A stretch of 64,000 nt of DNA from Falsihalocynthiibacter sp042445055. Its GTDB lineage: Bacteria > Pseudomonadota > Alphaproteobacteria > Rhodobacterales > Rhodobacteraceae. Below the pieces are notes generated by a model that did not search any database, was not told the origin of the DNA, and saw only the letters and a list, made by a program, of their open reading frames with translations. Location: NCBI RefSeq assembly GCF_042445055.1, contig NZ_CP170339.1, positions 2,418,001-2,482,000 on the forward strand, in the 5' to 3' direction. Below are positions 35,217 to 44,354 of the stretch, in pieces (the first letter of the stretch is position 1; each line of letters begins with the position of its first letter). Position numbers and translations under genes: made by a program.

Positions 35217-37538
35217 ATGCCCTCATTTTCCAACACGCTCGAAGCCGCGATCCACAGTGCTCTAGGCCTAGCGAACGCTCGTAAGCATGAATTAGCGACA
35301 TTGGAGCATTTGCTCCTCGCTCTGCTCGACGAGCCAGATGCCGTTCAAGTGATGCGCGCTTGCAGTGTCGATCTTGACGCGCTGCGCGCGACATTGATCG
35401 AATTCATTGAGGATGACCTTTCGTCACTGGAAACCAATGTCGAAGGTTCCGAAGCAGTTCCGACCGCCGCATTTCAGCGGGTCATTCAGCGTGCCGCGAT
35501 CCACGTTCAGTCATCTGGCCGAACAGAGGTAACTGGCGCGAATGTATTGGTCGCGATTTTTGCAGAGCGCGAATCGAACGCCGCCTATTTCCTGCAAGAA
35601 CAGGATATGACGCGTTACGACGCCGTTAACTACATCGCGCATGGCGTTGCCAAGGATCCCGCCTATGGAGAGGCGCGGCCCGTAACTGGCTCGCCCGAAA
35701 TCGAAGAGGACATTCCCCTTGCCGAAGAAGGCGAAGCAAAAGATAGCGCGCTCGCCAAATACTGCGTGGACCTGAACGCCAAGGCTGCTGAGGGTGACGT
35801 CGATCCACTGATCGGTCGCAGCCACGAGGTCGAGCGCTGTATTCAGGTTCTCTGTCGCCGCCGCAAGAATAACCCACTCTTGGTGGGGGATCCTGGTGTA
35901 GGCAAGACGGCAATTGCCGAAGGGCTGGCACATAAGATCGTCAACGGTGAAACACCGGAAGTCCTTGCAAACGCAACGATTTACTCTCTCGACATGGGCG
36001 CCCTCCTCGCTGGGACGCGCTACCGTGGTGACTTTGAGGAGCGCCTCAAAGCGGTGATGACCGAAATGGAAGATCACCCCGACGCTGTGCTGTTCATCGA
36101 CGAAATTCACACCGTAATCGGTGCAGGCGCAACCTCGGGCGGCGCAATGGACGCGAGCAACTTGCTCAAGCCAGCGCTCCAAGGTGGTAAACTTCGGTGC
36201 ATGGGCTCTACCACTTATAAAGAGTTCCGCCAGCACTTTGATAAGGACCGCGCACTTTCGCGTCGCTTCCAGAAAATCGACGTGAACGAGCCGAGTGTCG
36301 AAGACGCCGTGAAAATCTTGAAGGGGCTGAAGCCATACTTCGAGAAGCACCACGATCTTCGCTATACGTCCGATGCGATCAAAACTGCGGTCGAATTGTC
36401 GGCGCGCTATATGAGTGATCGGAAGTTGCCCGACAAGGCGATCGACGTGATCGACGAAGCAGGTGCGGCACAGCATTTGGTTCCAGAAAGCCGCCGTCGC
36501 AAAACCATTGGCGTCAAGGAAATCGAAGCTGTGATTTCCAAGATCGCGCGCATTCCAGCCAAGAATGTATCCAAGGATGACGCTGAAGTTCTGCGTGATC
36601 TTGAGAAGACACTCAAGCGCGTGGTCTTTGGGCAGGATGCGGCAATCGAAACGCTGGCGTCTGCGATCAAACTCTCGCGCGCGGGACTACGTGAGCCAGA
36701 GAAGCCAATCGGGAACTACCTGTTCTCTGGTCCAACTGGCGTAGGTAAAACCGAGGTTGCCAATCAGCTCGCAGATACACTGGGCGTCGAACTCTTGCGC
36801 TTTGATATGTCGGAATACATGGAGAAACACGCCGTTTCACGCTTGATCGGCGCACCTCCAGGGTATGTCGGCTTTGATCAGGGCGGTATGTTGACGGATG
36901 GTGTGGACCAACATCCGCACTGTGTACTCCTTCTCGACGAAATCGAGAAAGCGCATCCAGACGTGTACAATATCCTGCTTCAGGTCATGGACCACGGCAA
37001 GTTGACCGACCATAATGGCCGCACGGTGGATTTCAGGAACGTTATCCTGATCATGACCTCCAACGCGGGCGCTGCGGATCAAGCCAAGGCCGCAATCGGA
37101 TTTGGCCGCGATCGGCGCGAAGGCGAGGATACTGCCGCGATTGAGCGGACATTCACGCCAGAGTTCCGCAACCGTCTTGACGCAGTGGTGAGCTTTGCGC
37201 CGCTTGGCAAAGAAGTCATCCTGCAGGTGGTCGAGAAATTTGTACTTCAACTTGAGGCACAACTCTTGGATCGCAACGTCTCGATCGAGCTCACTCGCCC
37301 TGCGGCGGAATGGCTCGCAGAAGAGGGTTACGACGACAAAATGGGGGCGCGTCCACTTGGCCGTGTCATTCAAGAGCACATCAAAAAGCCATTGGCCGAA
37401 GAGCTCCTCTTCGGAAAACTGGCCAAAGGTGGGCTCGTGAAAGTTGGCGTGAAGGATGGCAAGATTGACCTTCGGATCATGAAGCCAGAAGCTCCGCGCC
37501 TCTCGTCCAAGAAGCCACCGCTTCTGACAGCAGACTAA
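35217..37538 (+). CDS. clpA: ATP-dependent Clp protease ATPase subunit ClpA
   Basis: The 773-residue Hsp100 unfoldase that feeds ClpP. The N-terminal Clp-N repeats open with SNTLEAAIHSALGLANARKHE. There are two AAA+ modules: Walker A GDPGVGKT at 224-231 and GPTGVGKT at 505-512, with Walker B segments VLFIDEIHTVIGAG and VLLLDEIEKAHPD. There is no ClpB-type middle coiled coil. The ATG has AAAGGA upstream. ClpS, often the neighbour of clpA, is not next to it here. A strong terminator follows. Confidence 0.97.
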   Translation: MPSFSNTLEAAIHSALGLANARKHELATLEHLLLALLDEPDAVQVMRACSVDLDALRATLIEFIEDDLSSLETNVEGSEAVPTAAFQRVIQRAAIHVQSSGRTEVTGANVLVAIFAERESNAAYFLQEQDMTRYDAVNYIAHGVAKDPAYGEARPVTGSPEIEEDIPLAEEGEAKDSALAKYCVDLNAKAAEGDVDPLIGRSHEVERCIQVLCRRRKNNPLLVGDPGVGKTAIAEGLAHKIVNGETPEVLANATIYSLDMGALLAGTRYRGDFEERLKAVMTEMEDHPDAVLFIDEIHTVIGAGATSGGAMDASNLLKPALQGGKLRCMGSTTYKEFRQHFDKDRALSRRFQKIDVNEPSVEDAVKILKGLKPYFEKHHDLRYTSDAIKTAVELSARYMSDRKLPDKAIDVIDEAGAAQHLVPESRRRKTIGVKEIEAVISKIARIPAKNVSKDDAEVLRDLEKTLKRVVFGQDAAIETLASAIKLSRAGLREPEKPIGNYLFSGPTGVGKTEVANQLADTLGVELLRFDMSEYMEKHAVSRLIGAPPGYVGFDQGGMLTDGVDQHPHCVLLLDEIEKAHPDVYNILLQVMDHGKLTDHNGRTVDFRNVILIMTSNAGAADQAKAAIGFGRDRREGEDTAAIERTFTPEFRNRLDAVVSFAPLGKEVILQVVEKFVLQLEAQLLDRNVSIELTRPAAEWLAEEGYDDKMGARPLGRVIQEHIKKPLAEELLFGKLAKGGLVKVGVKDGKIDLRIMKPEAPRLSSKKPPLLTAD

Positions 37539-37544
37539 AATAAG

Positions 37545-37579
37545 AACGCCGCGATTATCATGATCGCGGCGTTTTTTAT
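37545..37579 (+). terminator. Intrinsic terminator of clpA
   Basis: AACGCCGCGAT and ATCGCGGCGTT form an 11-bp stem with a 7-base loop, followed by TTTTTATTT. It overlaps the last bases of the converging OmpA-type gene. Confidence 0.92.
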
Positions 37580-39648
37580 TTCTCGGTGAACTTCAATTCA
37601 ATTCGACGGTTCTGAGCCCGCGCTTCGGGAGTATCTGCGGGATTGACGGGTTGATATTCACCAAAGCCATTGGCCGCCAGCCGATCCGGCGCGATGCCCA
37701 ACGCATCCACCATATATCGCACAACCGAAAGCGCCCGGCCCTGCGACAACTCCCAATTATCGCGATACTTACCCGTTCCGACAATCGGCGTGTCATCGGT
37801 ATGACCATCAACACGGATCACCCAATCAATTTCAGACGGGATCTGATCGGCGACACTCTGGAGAATTCGCGCAACCTTCGCGACCTCTTGTTTGCCCTCT
37901 TCGGAAAGCTCCACCGCGCCTGTTTCAAAGAGAACCTCGGACGAGAACACAAAGCGATCGCCCTCGATACGGACGCCCTCTTGTGTTCCCAACAGCCCGC
38001 GCAACCGACCAAAGAACTCCGACCGATATTGAGCGAGGTCCTTGGTTTGCGCCTTTAGCGCCTCGGCCTCTGCCTCTAGTCGCGCGCGTTCGGCTTCTTC
38101 AAGAGCACGCCGCTTGCGTTCTTCGCTCGCGACACGTGCAAGCGCGGTATTAAGCTGCGAGCCCAAAGCCTGAAGCTGCACCTGCGCCGCATCGTCCTTG
38201 GCTGCCGAGGCATCCAGCAAGTTTTGCAAAGCCCCAAGCTGCGCGCGCAACTGCGTCACCTGCTCGTTCAAAACGGCCATTCGACGCATACTTTCGGCGG
38301 ACTCAGCCTCTTTTTCCGAGAGCTGCTCGTTCGCCACCTTCAGGAGTGCGGACCGCAATTCTGCCTCTGACTGCAATTCGTTTAGCTGCTCATCGGCCTT
38401 ACTCTTGGCCGCAAGTGCCGCTGTCAACCGCTCGCGAACGTCCCCCTTATCCGAAACCTGCTCTTGCAGCACGGCGAGTGCGGCTTCGGTTTCCGCAAGC
38501 TTGGCTTTGGTTTGTTCTAGCGTATCGTCCGAGTTCTGCGCCGCAAGAAGTGCAGCGGCCAACTTCGCCTCAATCGATTGCGCTTTATCTGCTTGCTCGA
38601 TCAGACCCTCTTCGGCCAGCGTTTTTGCAGCGAGTGCCTCGGCGAGTTTTTCATCCAGCGTTGCCTGCGCGGCCTCAGCTGCGGCAAGCAGCGTAAGTGT
38701 GTCTTCGGCCTCTTGACGCTTTTCCTCGAGGGCAAGCGTCATCGCGGAAATCTCGTCATCCGCGTTTGCCAACCTCTCGCGTAGCGCTTCGGCGGCGGCC
38801 GCTTCGGCCAATCGCGCGGCCTCCTCGGATGATAACGCGGCCTCTTGCTCGGCCAAACGCTCGCGTAGCGCTTCTGCCGCCGCCAGCTCTTTTAGTCGCG
38901 CAGCTTCAACCTCATCCAGCGTTTCTTGCGTCGTCGAAAGCTCAGACATAAGCGTCGCGTTCAGGTTCTCTTCGTTAGACAACCGCGCCAATAAGTCAGA
39001 GAGTTTCGCCTGATTTTCCTCTCCCTGCGTTTGTAAATCCTCAATCATCGCCTCCAGCGCCTCACGCTTGGCCGCGGCCAAACGCGCCGCCTCTTCGCTC
39101 TCGCTGATTTCTTCGCGCGCACTGGCAAGGGCCAGTTGCAAGGCCTCTTGCTCGGACACGAGTCGGGTATTCTCTGCCTCGGCCGTTGCCAGGCTCGCCG
39201 TCAGGCTTGCGCCTTCTTCACGAGCCTGATCCCGCTGTGATAATAGTGTGGCGACCTGTGCCTCGAAACTTGTGATGGACGCGCCAAGTTCTGCAATTTC
39301 TGTCGACTGCGCCTCGGTCTGGGCCGTCAATTGCGCAATAATAGCTTCCTGCGCTTCTGCAGAATTGCGCGCTTCGTCTAAATTGCTGGTGAGTTGTACA
39401 ACCTCATCGCGCAGACGCGCGCTCGTGGATTGCTCTAGACCCAACGCATCAGCGAGGCTTAGGACCTGCGCCGATAGCTCGTCTAGCTGTGTTTCCTGCC
39501 CTGTTATCGTTTCACGCAGTACCGATTGAACCACCATAAAGATGGTCAAAACGAACATAAGAACGAGCAAAAGCGCCGTCATTGCGTCGACGAAACCGGG
39601 CCAGATCGACCCTTGGAAACGCTGCCCAGTTCTGCGACTGAGGGCCAT
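37576..39648 (-). CDS. MotB/OmpA-like membrane protein with long coiled coil
   Basis: A 690-residue protein, partner of the MotA/ExbB-like gene upstream. It has one N-terminal membrane helix (about 16-40: FVDAMTALLLVLMFVLTIF) carrying Asp21 at the start, where MotB/TolR/ExbD have their essential acidic residue. Residues about 45-530 form a nearly unbroken Ala/Glu/Leu-rich coiled coil with heptads and an internal 28-residue repeat. The C-terminus, about 541-690, is an OmpA/MotB peptidoglycan-binding domain (RVDGHTDDTPIVGTG, ALSVVRYMVDALG, AQNRRIELKF). It is probably an ion-driven stator that reaches the cell wall. The role is not established; Zorya ZorB is far shorter. Confidence 0.85.
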   Translation of the reverse strand: MALSRRTGQRFQGSIWPGFVDAMTALLLVLMFVLTIFMVVQSVLRETITGQETQLDELSAQVLSLADALGLEQSTSARLRDEVVQLTSNLDEARNSAEAQEAIIAQLTAQTEAQSTEIAELGASITSFEAQVATLLSQRDQAREEGASLTASLATAEAENTRLVSEQEALQLALASAREEISESEEAARLAAAKREALEAMIEDLQTQGEENQAKLSDLLARLSNEENLNATLMSELSTTQETLDEVEAARLKELAAAEALRERLAEQEAALSSEEAARLAEAAAAEALRERLANADDEISAMTLALEEKRQEAEDTLTLLAAAEAAQATLDEKLAEALAAKTLAEEGLIEQADKAQSIEAKLAAALLAAQNSDDTLEQTKAKLAETEAALAVLQEQVSDKGDVRERLTAALAAKSKADEQLNELQSEAELRSALLKVANEQLSEKEAESAESMRRMAVLNEQVTQLRAQLGALQNLLDASAAKDDAAQVQLQALGSQLNTALARVASEERKRRALEEAERARLEAEAEALKAQTKDLAQYRSEFFGRLRGLLGTQEGVRIEGDRFVFSSEVLFETGAVELSEEGKQEVAKVARILQSVADQIPSEIDWVIRVDGHTDDTPIVGTGKYRDNWELSQGRALSVVRYMVDALGIAPDRLAANGFGEYQPVNPADTPEARAQNRRIELKFTEK

Positions 39649-39650
39649 GA

Positions 39651-40841
39651 CTATTCCTCTTGCGGTTCAGTTGCCGCGCGGATGACGTTGGTCAAACCCG
39701 CAATATCCGTGCGCAGATCAGAGATAGATTCCTGCCGTCCTGCGCTGATCTCTTCGAGAATACGCAAGAGCTGTACGTCGATTGAACGCAAGCGCATACG
39801 GCTCTCGGCGTCAACATTCGTGCTTGCCTCTGGGCGTTGTGTCGCGTTGGCATCGAGCGTCGCGATGAGGCGCTCCTGCCCCGCCACGACTCGGTCAAGC
39901 GCTGCGCTCTCTGGGCCGCTGTGTATATTATGCGCAAGTTTTTCGATTGAAGCTGCGAGACTATTCAAACGCTCGTCGATAGCTGCTCGGCCCGCATCGG
40001 ATTGCGCGAGTACTGCATGCGTGGCACTCATTTGCTCGGAAAGCCGGTCGGCCATTTGATCGAGGACAGCCGCGAGTTGACCGGCGTCGCTACCTTCGTG
40101 TTCACCAGAAGAAAACCCGAGGCGCGTAATTGTCGAAAGCCATTCCTCGAGTTCACGATAAAAACGGTTCTGGCCATGCCCCGCGAAAAGCTCGAGCAAA
40201 CCAACAACAAGCGATCCTGCCAAACCCAAAAGCGAACTAGAAAACGCTGTCCCCATGCCACCGAGCTGTGCCTCAAGGCCCGACATGAGCTTCTCAAAAA
40301 CGGCTACGCCCGTATCGCCCTCTTGCGGAGCCAGCGAGCGAATAGTCTCCACCACGGCGGGAACCGTTGTCGCCAATCCATAAAACGTCCCGAGAAGACC
40401 CAAGAAAATCAGAAGGTTAACGATATATCGAGTGATATCACGCGCTTCGTCGATACGGGTGGCAACTGAATCGAGAATAGAGCTCCCTGAAGTCGAGCTG
40501 ATCTGCATCCGCGCGCCGCGTGATCGCAGAAGCGCCGCAAGCGGCACAAGCAAGCGCGGCGGAGTCGTAAGCTCATGACCCGCGCGATTTGCGACGAACC
40601 CTTCGATCCAACTTACGGAACTATAGAGTTGTATGACCTGCCAAAAACAAGCCAGCACCCCGATAAAAAACACAAAACAGATAAAACCGTTCAGCCATAA
40701 GTTCGCAAGGAACAGCGGCAATATCCGCGGCAGCGCGAACCACGCCCCCACGCCGAGCGCAGCCAATATCACCACCATGACGGTGATCTGGCGAGTTGGT
40801 AATGTAAATTCTGGCTCGGCCTCGCGGTCCATTAAGTCCAT
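39651..40841 (-). CDS. MotA/TolQ/ExbB-like proton-channel protein
   Basis: A 396-residue inner-membrane protein. Predicted membrane helices lie at about 18-40, 45-72, 137-165 and 195-222. The channel-like segments YIVNLLIFLGLLGTFYGLA and GMGTAFSSSLLGLAGSLVV (in outline) match the MotA/TolQ/ExbB pattern of G/A-small residues and Thr. The last 170 residues are a cytosolic helical tail with MADRLSEQMSATHAVL-type heptads. It ends two bases before the MotB-like gene starts, so the two are cotranscribed. MDREAEPEF four codons downstream is an alternative start. No Zorya C/D or flagellar genes are nearby. Confidence 0.85.
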   Translation of the reverse strand: MDLMDREAEPEFTLPTRQITVMVVILAALGVGAWFALPRILPLFLANLWLNGFICFVFFIGVLACFWQVIQLYSSVSWIEGFVANRAGHELTTPPRLLVPLAALLRSRGARMQISSTSGSSILDSVATRIDEARDITRYIVNLLIFLGLLGTFYGLATTVPAVVETIRSLAPQEGDTGVAVFEKLMSGLEAQLGGMGTAFSSSLLGLAGSLVVGLLELFAGHGQNRFYRELEEWLSTITRLGFSSGEHEGSDAGQLAAVLDQMADRLSEQMSATHAVLAQSDAGRAAIDERLNSLAASIEKLAHNIHSGPESAALDRVVAGQERLIATLDANATQRPEASTNVDAESRMRLRSIDVQLLRILEEISAGRQESISDLRTDIAGLTNVIRAATEPQEE

Positions 40842-40922
40842 TTGGACAATCCTGACTCTATTTTTGTTGGGGTAACGATAGTGATAAGCAACGGTGTTTG
40901 CTAGGAATTAATCATAATTTCC

Positions 40923-41465
40923 TCATGAACCTGTTAATTCCGCCACCCTTTCGACCAACCACTCCATCTCGGGGTCATGTATCCCGAGTTCGCGAAGATG
41001 CGCGGCCGTATTTTGCAAGTACTCGACATTCGATCCCATCTCACCTCGCGCATTTGCGATAACGCGCGCTTGTTCCTGAAGCTCAAGCCCACCGCAGTAC
41101 TGGTTATTTTCGCGATTGATTACGAATGTAACGGCATGAACGACCCGACCGTCGTCGAGCTCCATCGGCAGTTCGGCCTCAAGATATGCCGAGGAAATCA
41201 GCTCCCTCGCACGCAGATACTCAAGGGCCTCCTGCCTATGATCAGGACTGACCTCAAACCCAAGCCCAAGACAACTCGCCGTTTCATCCTCATCCAGAGC
41301 GAGCACAAGCCCTGGCTGCTCATGGGTACCGCGATAGTGAATCGACCACATACAGAAGCTACGCGCATAGCCGGTAAGCCGCGCGATCTGGCGCGTCGAG
41401 TACTGAAAACCGGGCCGCCACATGAGTGACCCGTAACCAAAGACCCAGAGGGGCTGCTCTGTCAT
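40923..41465 (-). CDS. ChaC-like gamma-glutamylcyclotransferase
   Basis: A 180-residue gamma-glutamylcyclotransferase-fold protein of the ChaC type, which would degrade glutathione to 5-oxoproline and Cys-Gly. The start at 41465 (MTEQPLWVFGYGSLMWRPGF) follows AAAGGA; the longer in-frame start is unlikely. Family marks: VFGYGSLMWRPGF (glutamyl-binding loop), RSFCMWSIHYRGTHEQPGLVL, and the acidic ELISSAYLEAELPMELDDG that supplies the catalytic Glu. It is divergent from the DUF2125 gene. Glutathione as substrate is an inference from ChaC relatives. Confidence 0.88.
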   Translation of the reverse strand: MTEQPLWVFGYGSLMWRPGFQYSTRQIARLTGYARSFCMWSIHYRGTHEQPGLVLALDEDETASCLGLGFEVSPDHRQEALEYLRARELISSAYLEAELPMELDDGRVVHAVTFVINRENNQYCGGLELQEQARVIANARGEMGSNVEYLQNTAAHLRELGIHDPEMEWLVERVAELTGS

Positions 41466-41530
41466 TTTTCTGGTCCTTTCTGACTTCCCCTTATACACAT
41501 CACAGTGACCAACACTTGGAAAGGGGCGGC

Positions 41531-42490
41531 ATGCGCATTCTATTTTGGCTCTTGGTGATCGTGTCCATTTTGTGGGGCGGATATTGGTTTATCGGCTCTT
41601 CTGCGGTGGAGCGAGAGGCGAAAGCCGCGCTGGCGAATGCGTCTGAGGATGGATACGCGCTACAATATAGCGAATTGAAAACAATTGGATTTCCAAGCCG
41701 CTTTGACACAACCATTTCTGATGTTGATTTTACAGCGCCTTCAGGGCTTCGCTGGACCGCGCCATTTTTTCAAGTATTTGCGCTCAGCTATAAACCTTAC
41801 CACCTCATAGCGGTTTGGCCGAACGAGCAGACAATCTCTGATTTCGCAAATACTGTCGAGCTTACTTCGGAGGATTTACGCGCAAGCTTGATTGTTGAGC
41901 CAAACACGAAACTTGCGCTTGATCGCCTGCAACTGACCGGTCTGGGCCTAGAGGCCAACATCAATAACTCAGATAATGTAACTGTTCAGGATCTGTCCGT
42001 TGCCACGCGCCAAGGCATCGCAGCGCAGTCGCACGATATTTTTGTTTCGCTGAACGATCTGCACGTGTCATCTCCGCAGTTGCCGCGCGGGCAAATTGCA
42101 TTTGATGCCGCAACATTGGATGCGAATGTCGTCTTCGATCAGCCACTCAATCGCGAAAGCGAGCGCCCCGAGGTGCTCAAGATCATGCTAAACAATGCCA
42201 ATGTTTCGCAGGGCGATGTGCGCCTCGGCGTGTCGGGCGAGCTGAATTTCGATGCCGCAGGGCGCGCGAACGGTAGCTTAACGCTCAAGGCCGAAAACTG
42301 GCGCACCGCGTTTGATCAACTGCGCAGTTTGGGTGTTCTACCGGAAAAGAATGCTGAACAGCTACAAGGACTACTATCGGCGCTTGCGAATTCCTCGGGT
42401 TCAGAAACAGATATCACCGCGCCACTTGCGGTCAAAAACGGAGCCGTTTTATTTGGTTTTATTCCGCTCGGACAAATTCCGCCGCTCTAG
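41531..42490 (+). CDS. DUF2125 protein, membrane-anchored
   Basis: A 319-residue protein of the DUF2125 family, mostly alphaproteobacterial. The ATG at 41531 has GGAAAGGGG upstream. Residues about 2-20 (RILFWLLVIVSILWGGYWF) are an N-terminal membrane anchor, leaving the rest periplasmic. The rest looks like repeated beta strands (PSRFDTTISDVDFTAPSGLRW, SYKPYHLIAVWPN). These resemble the repeats of AsmA-like proteins, but I cannot confirm that. There are no catalytic motifs. Its stop interlocks with that of the extensin gene. Confidence 0.8.
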   Translation: MRILFWLLVIVSILWGGYWFIGSSAVEREAKAALANASEDGYALQYSELKTIGFPSRFDTTISDVDFTAPSGLRWTAPFFQVFALSYKPYHLIAVWPNEQTISDFANTVELTSEDLRASLIVEPNTKLALDRLQLTGLGLEANINNSDNVTVQDLSVATRQGIAAQSHDIFVSLNDLHVSSPQLPRGQIAFDAATLDANVVFDQPLNRESERPEVLKIMLNNANVSQGDVRLGVSGELNFDAAGRANGSLTLKAENWRTAFDQLRSLGVLPEKNAEQLQGLLSALANSSGSETDITAPLAVKNGAVLFGFIPLGQIPPL

Positions 42491-43413
42491 CGACAATAGG
42501 TTCCGTTGCGGTATCGGGCCGTGTCGAAATGGAAATGGTCTTGATGAAAGCGATCAGCGTTCGGCCCTAGAACCGTACCAAACGGACCGCAGGCCGCTTT
42601 GTGCATTGCGCGCAACAACTTACCCTGCGCGGCGCTATTCCACCCCTTCAGGACAGAAAGAAACACACCGTTATTCAAGGTGATGCCTGAAATATCGACG
42701 GCACGACCTTTTCCGTGCTCTGAAATCTTGGCACCCCGCTGGTTATTGCGAGTCCGGCAATTGTAACCGGCAACGACGTCAATCCGCTGAACACCCCCGC
42801 CCAAGCGACCGACGATTGGAACAACTCCCTTACCAACCCACGCGTTCAGCGCCTTGGCCGTACCGCAATCCATCGTCGCCGCACGAGAGAGCGGCACGCC
42901 AGCAACGGCCGTTACACGCACAGGGTTCTGAATTCCACATCCGTTAATCTTGCCCGGTATCGCGCTCAAGTTTTGGCCGCGAATTTCGGCAACGCCACAA
43001 ATGGACCCCTTCTTACTTGTCGGAATCCGCTGGGGCGTCACAACCGCGAGCGAGGCTTTCTGTACCTGAGGTTGCGCGGCGGCAATCCTTGCCACACGAG
43101 AGGGGCGCTTAATCGGGCGGAGCGATTGCGAGACCGCGGCGCGAGAAGTCACAAGCGTGACCTTGGCCTGAGGAGTGGTTCCGCGAACGACGCGCGCGGT
43201 CTTTAGTTCTTGACCGCCGACAAATACGGGGCGCGGAACGGGGCGGACCGTAGCATTGTAGTAAACAGGCACGAGCGAGAGCCGCTGACCCGTTTGGTTT
43301 TCTTGTGGAGAGGGGCGAGAGATTGGACGAAGGGACGCAGATGGCGCGCTCGCAGATGCGGCAACGGGTGCGGCAAGTGCCGCCAAGAGAATAATCGTCT
43401 TCGCTAATCTCAT
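42487..43413 (-). CDS. Extensin-like C-terminal domain protein, exported
   Basis: A 308-residue protein with signal peptide (about residues 1-22, IILLAALAAPVAASASA) and a basic Pro/Arg/Ser-rich linker (RPISRPSPQENQ, LRPIKRPSRV). The extensin-like C-terminal domain follows from about residue 135. Visible are CGVAEIRGQNLSAI, the Cys-rich start CGIQNP, and the C-terminal GRAVDISGITLNNGVFLSVL then FHQDHFHFDTA. The H-x-x-H-F-H end and D residue resemble metal-dependent peptidases of the M15/VanY-like group, so it may cut peptidoglycan. Last of the hisC-tyrA-extensin run, four-base overlap with tyrA. Confidence 0.85.
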   Translation of the reverse strand: MRLAKTIILLAALAAPVAASASAPSASLRPISRPSPQENQTGQRLSLVPVYYNATVRPVPRPVFVGGQELKTARVVRGTTPQAKVTLVTSRAAVSQSLRPIKRPSRVARIAAAQPQVQKASLAVVTPQRIPTSKKGSICGVAEIRGQNLSAIPGKINGCGIQNPVRVTAVAGVPLSRAATMDCGTAKALNAWVGKGVVPIVGRLGGGVQRIDVVAGYNCRTRNNQRGAKISEHGKGRAVDISGITLNNGVFLSVLKGWNSAAQGKLLRAMHKAACGPFGTVLGPNADRFHQDHFHFDTARYRNGTYCR

Positions 43414-44354
43414 TCTGTGCTCTTTGTTCCTCGTCCGAAATCTGGGGCGTCCGTGTCTTGGCCAGCCTCAATAATACCGCGTCGAATAGCGCGTGTGCGC
43501 GTAAAATAGTCGAATAATTGCTCGCCGTCACCCATTCGTATTGCACGTTGCAATGCAAACAGCTCTTCGGTGAAGCGACCAAGTATTTCGAGCGTGGCTT
43601 CTTTGTTGTTCAGAAACACGTCCCGCCACATAGTTGGATCACTCGCGGCGATGCGCGTAAAGTCACGAAAACCAGCGGCAGAGTATTGGATAACCTCGCC
43701 GTCGGTCACACGACCAAGATCATCCGCAACACCCACCATCGTATATGCAATCAGGTGCGGCGCATGGCTGGTAACAGCAAGAACGAGATCATGGTGCTCG
43801 GCATCCATCTCATCCACATTCGATCCAACGCCTTCCCAAAGTGCACGCAGCTTTGCGATGGCTTCGGGCGCGGCTCCCTCACTCGGAACAAGTAGGCACC
43901 AGCGGTTGTCGAATAACTCGGCAAAGCCAGAGCGCGGCCCCGAGTGCTCGGTGCCTGCAAGGGGGTGAGCTGGAATAAAATGTACGTTTTCAGGTATATG
44001 AGGAGAAACAGCCTCGATAACCGCTCCTTTGACGGACCCGACGTCCGTTACACAGGCGCCTGATTTGAGGACGGGTGAAATCTCTTTTGCAACCTGCGCC
44101 ATAGCGCCAACAGGCACGCAAAGCACCACAAGGTCCGCCCCTTCGCAAGCCTCTGCTGCGCTATCGCAGACTTCGTCACACAGGCCGATTTCGCGCGCTG
44201 TATCTCGTGTTTCTTGACTTCGGGCATACCCTGAAACGGTGCCCGCTAAGTTACCGCGTTTCATCGCCCAAAACAGCGACGAAGCAATCAGGCCAAGACC
44301 GATCAGCGCGACCTTACCGTAAATCGGGGTCGATTGTGGGCTTACTGAACTCAT
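43410..44354 (-). CDS. tyrA: Prephenate/arogenate dehydrogenase family protein
   Basis: A 314-residue TyrA-type dehydrogenase, oxidative decarboxylation of prephenate or arogenate in tyrosine synthesis. The NAD fold opens with KVALIGLGLIASSLFWAM; the usual G-x-G-x-x-G has A/S in the last position (G-L-G-L-I-A). Substrate elements: DVGSVKGAV, HPLAGTEHSGPRSG and VLAVTSHAPHLIAY with the catalytic His. Its ATG overlaps hisC by four bases, and its stop overlaps the extensin start by four. No ACT domain is fused. Prephenate versus arogenate cannot be told by eye. Confidence 0.9.
   Translation of the reverse strand: MSSVSPQSTPIYGKVALIGLGLIASSLFWAMKRGNLAGTVSGYARSQETRDTAREIGLCDEVCDSAAEACEGADLVVLCVPVGAMAQVAKEISPVLKSGACVTDVGSVKGAVIEAVSPHIPENVHFIPAHPLAGTEHSGPRSGFAELFDNRWCLLVPSEGAAPEAIAKLRALWEGVGSNVDEMDAEHHDLVLAVTSHAPHLIAYTMVGVADDLGRVTDGEVIQYSAAGFRDFTRIAASDPTMWRDVFLNNKEATLEILGRFTEELFALQRAIRMGDGEQLFDYFTRTRAIRRGIIEAGQDTDAPDFGRGTKSTE

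Noticed and set aside
35511..36476. Minus-strand 321-codon frame inside clpA
   Set aside because: Antisense to the highly conserved clpA coding region, without any domain match that I can recognise.
38198..38716. Plus-strand Ser/Ala/Cys-rich frame opposite the coiled-coil gene
   Set aside because: Low-complexity shadow of the Ala/Glu heptads on the other strand.
37576..40841. Zorya anti-phage system (ZorA/ZorB)
   Set aside because: The membrane pair resembles ZorA/ZorB in outline, but there is no ZorC, ZorD or ZorE next to it; neighbours are clpA and a ChaC-like gene. ZorB has no 480-residue coil. It looks like a chromosomal housekeeping pair.
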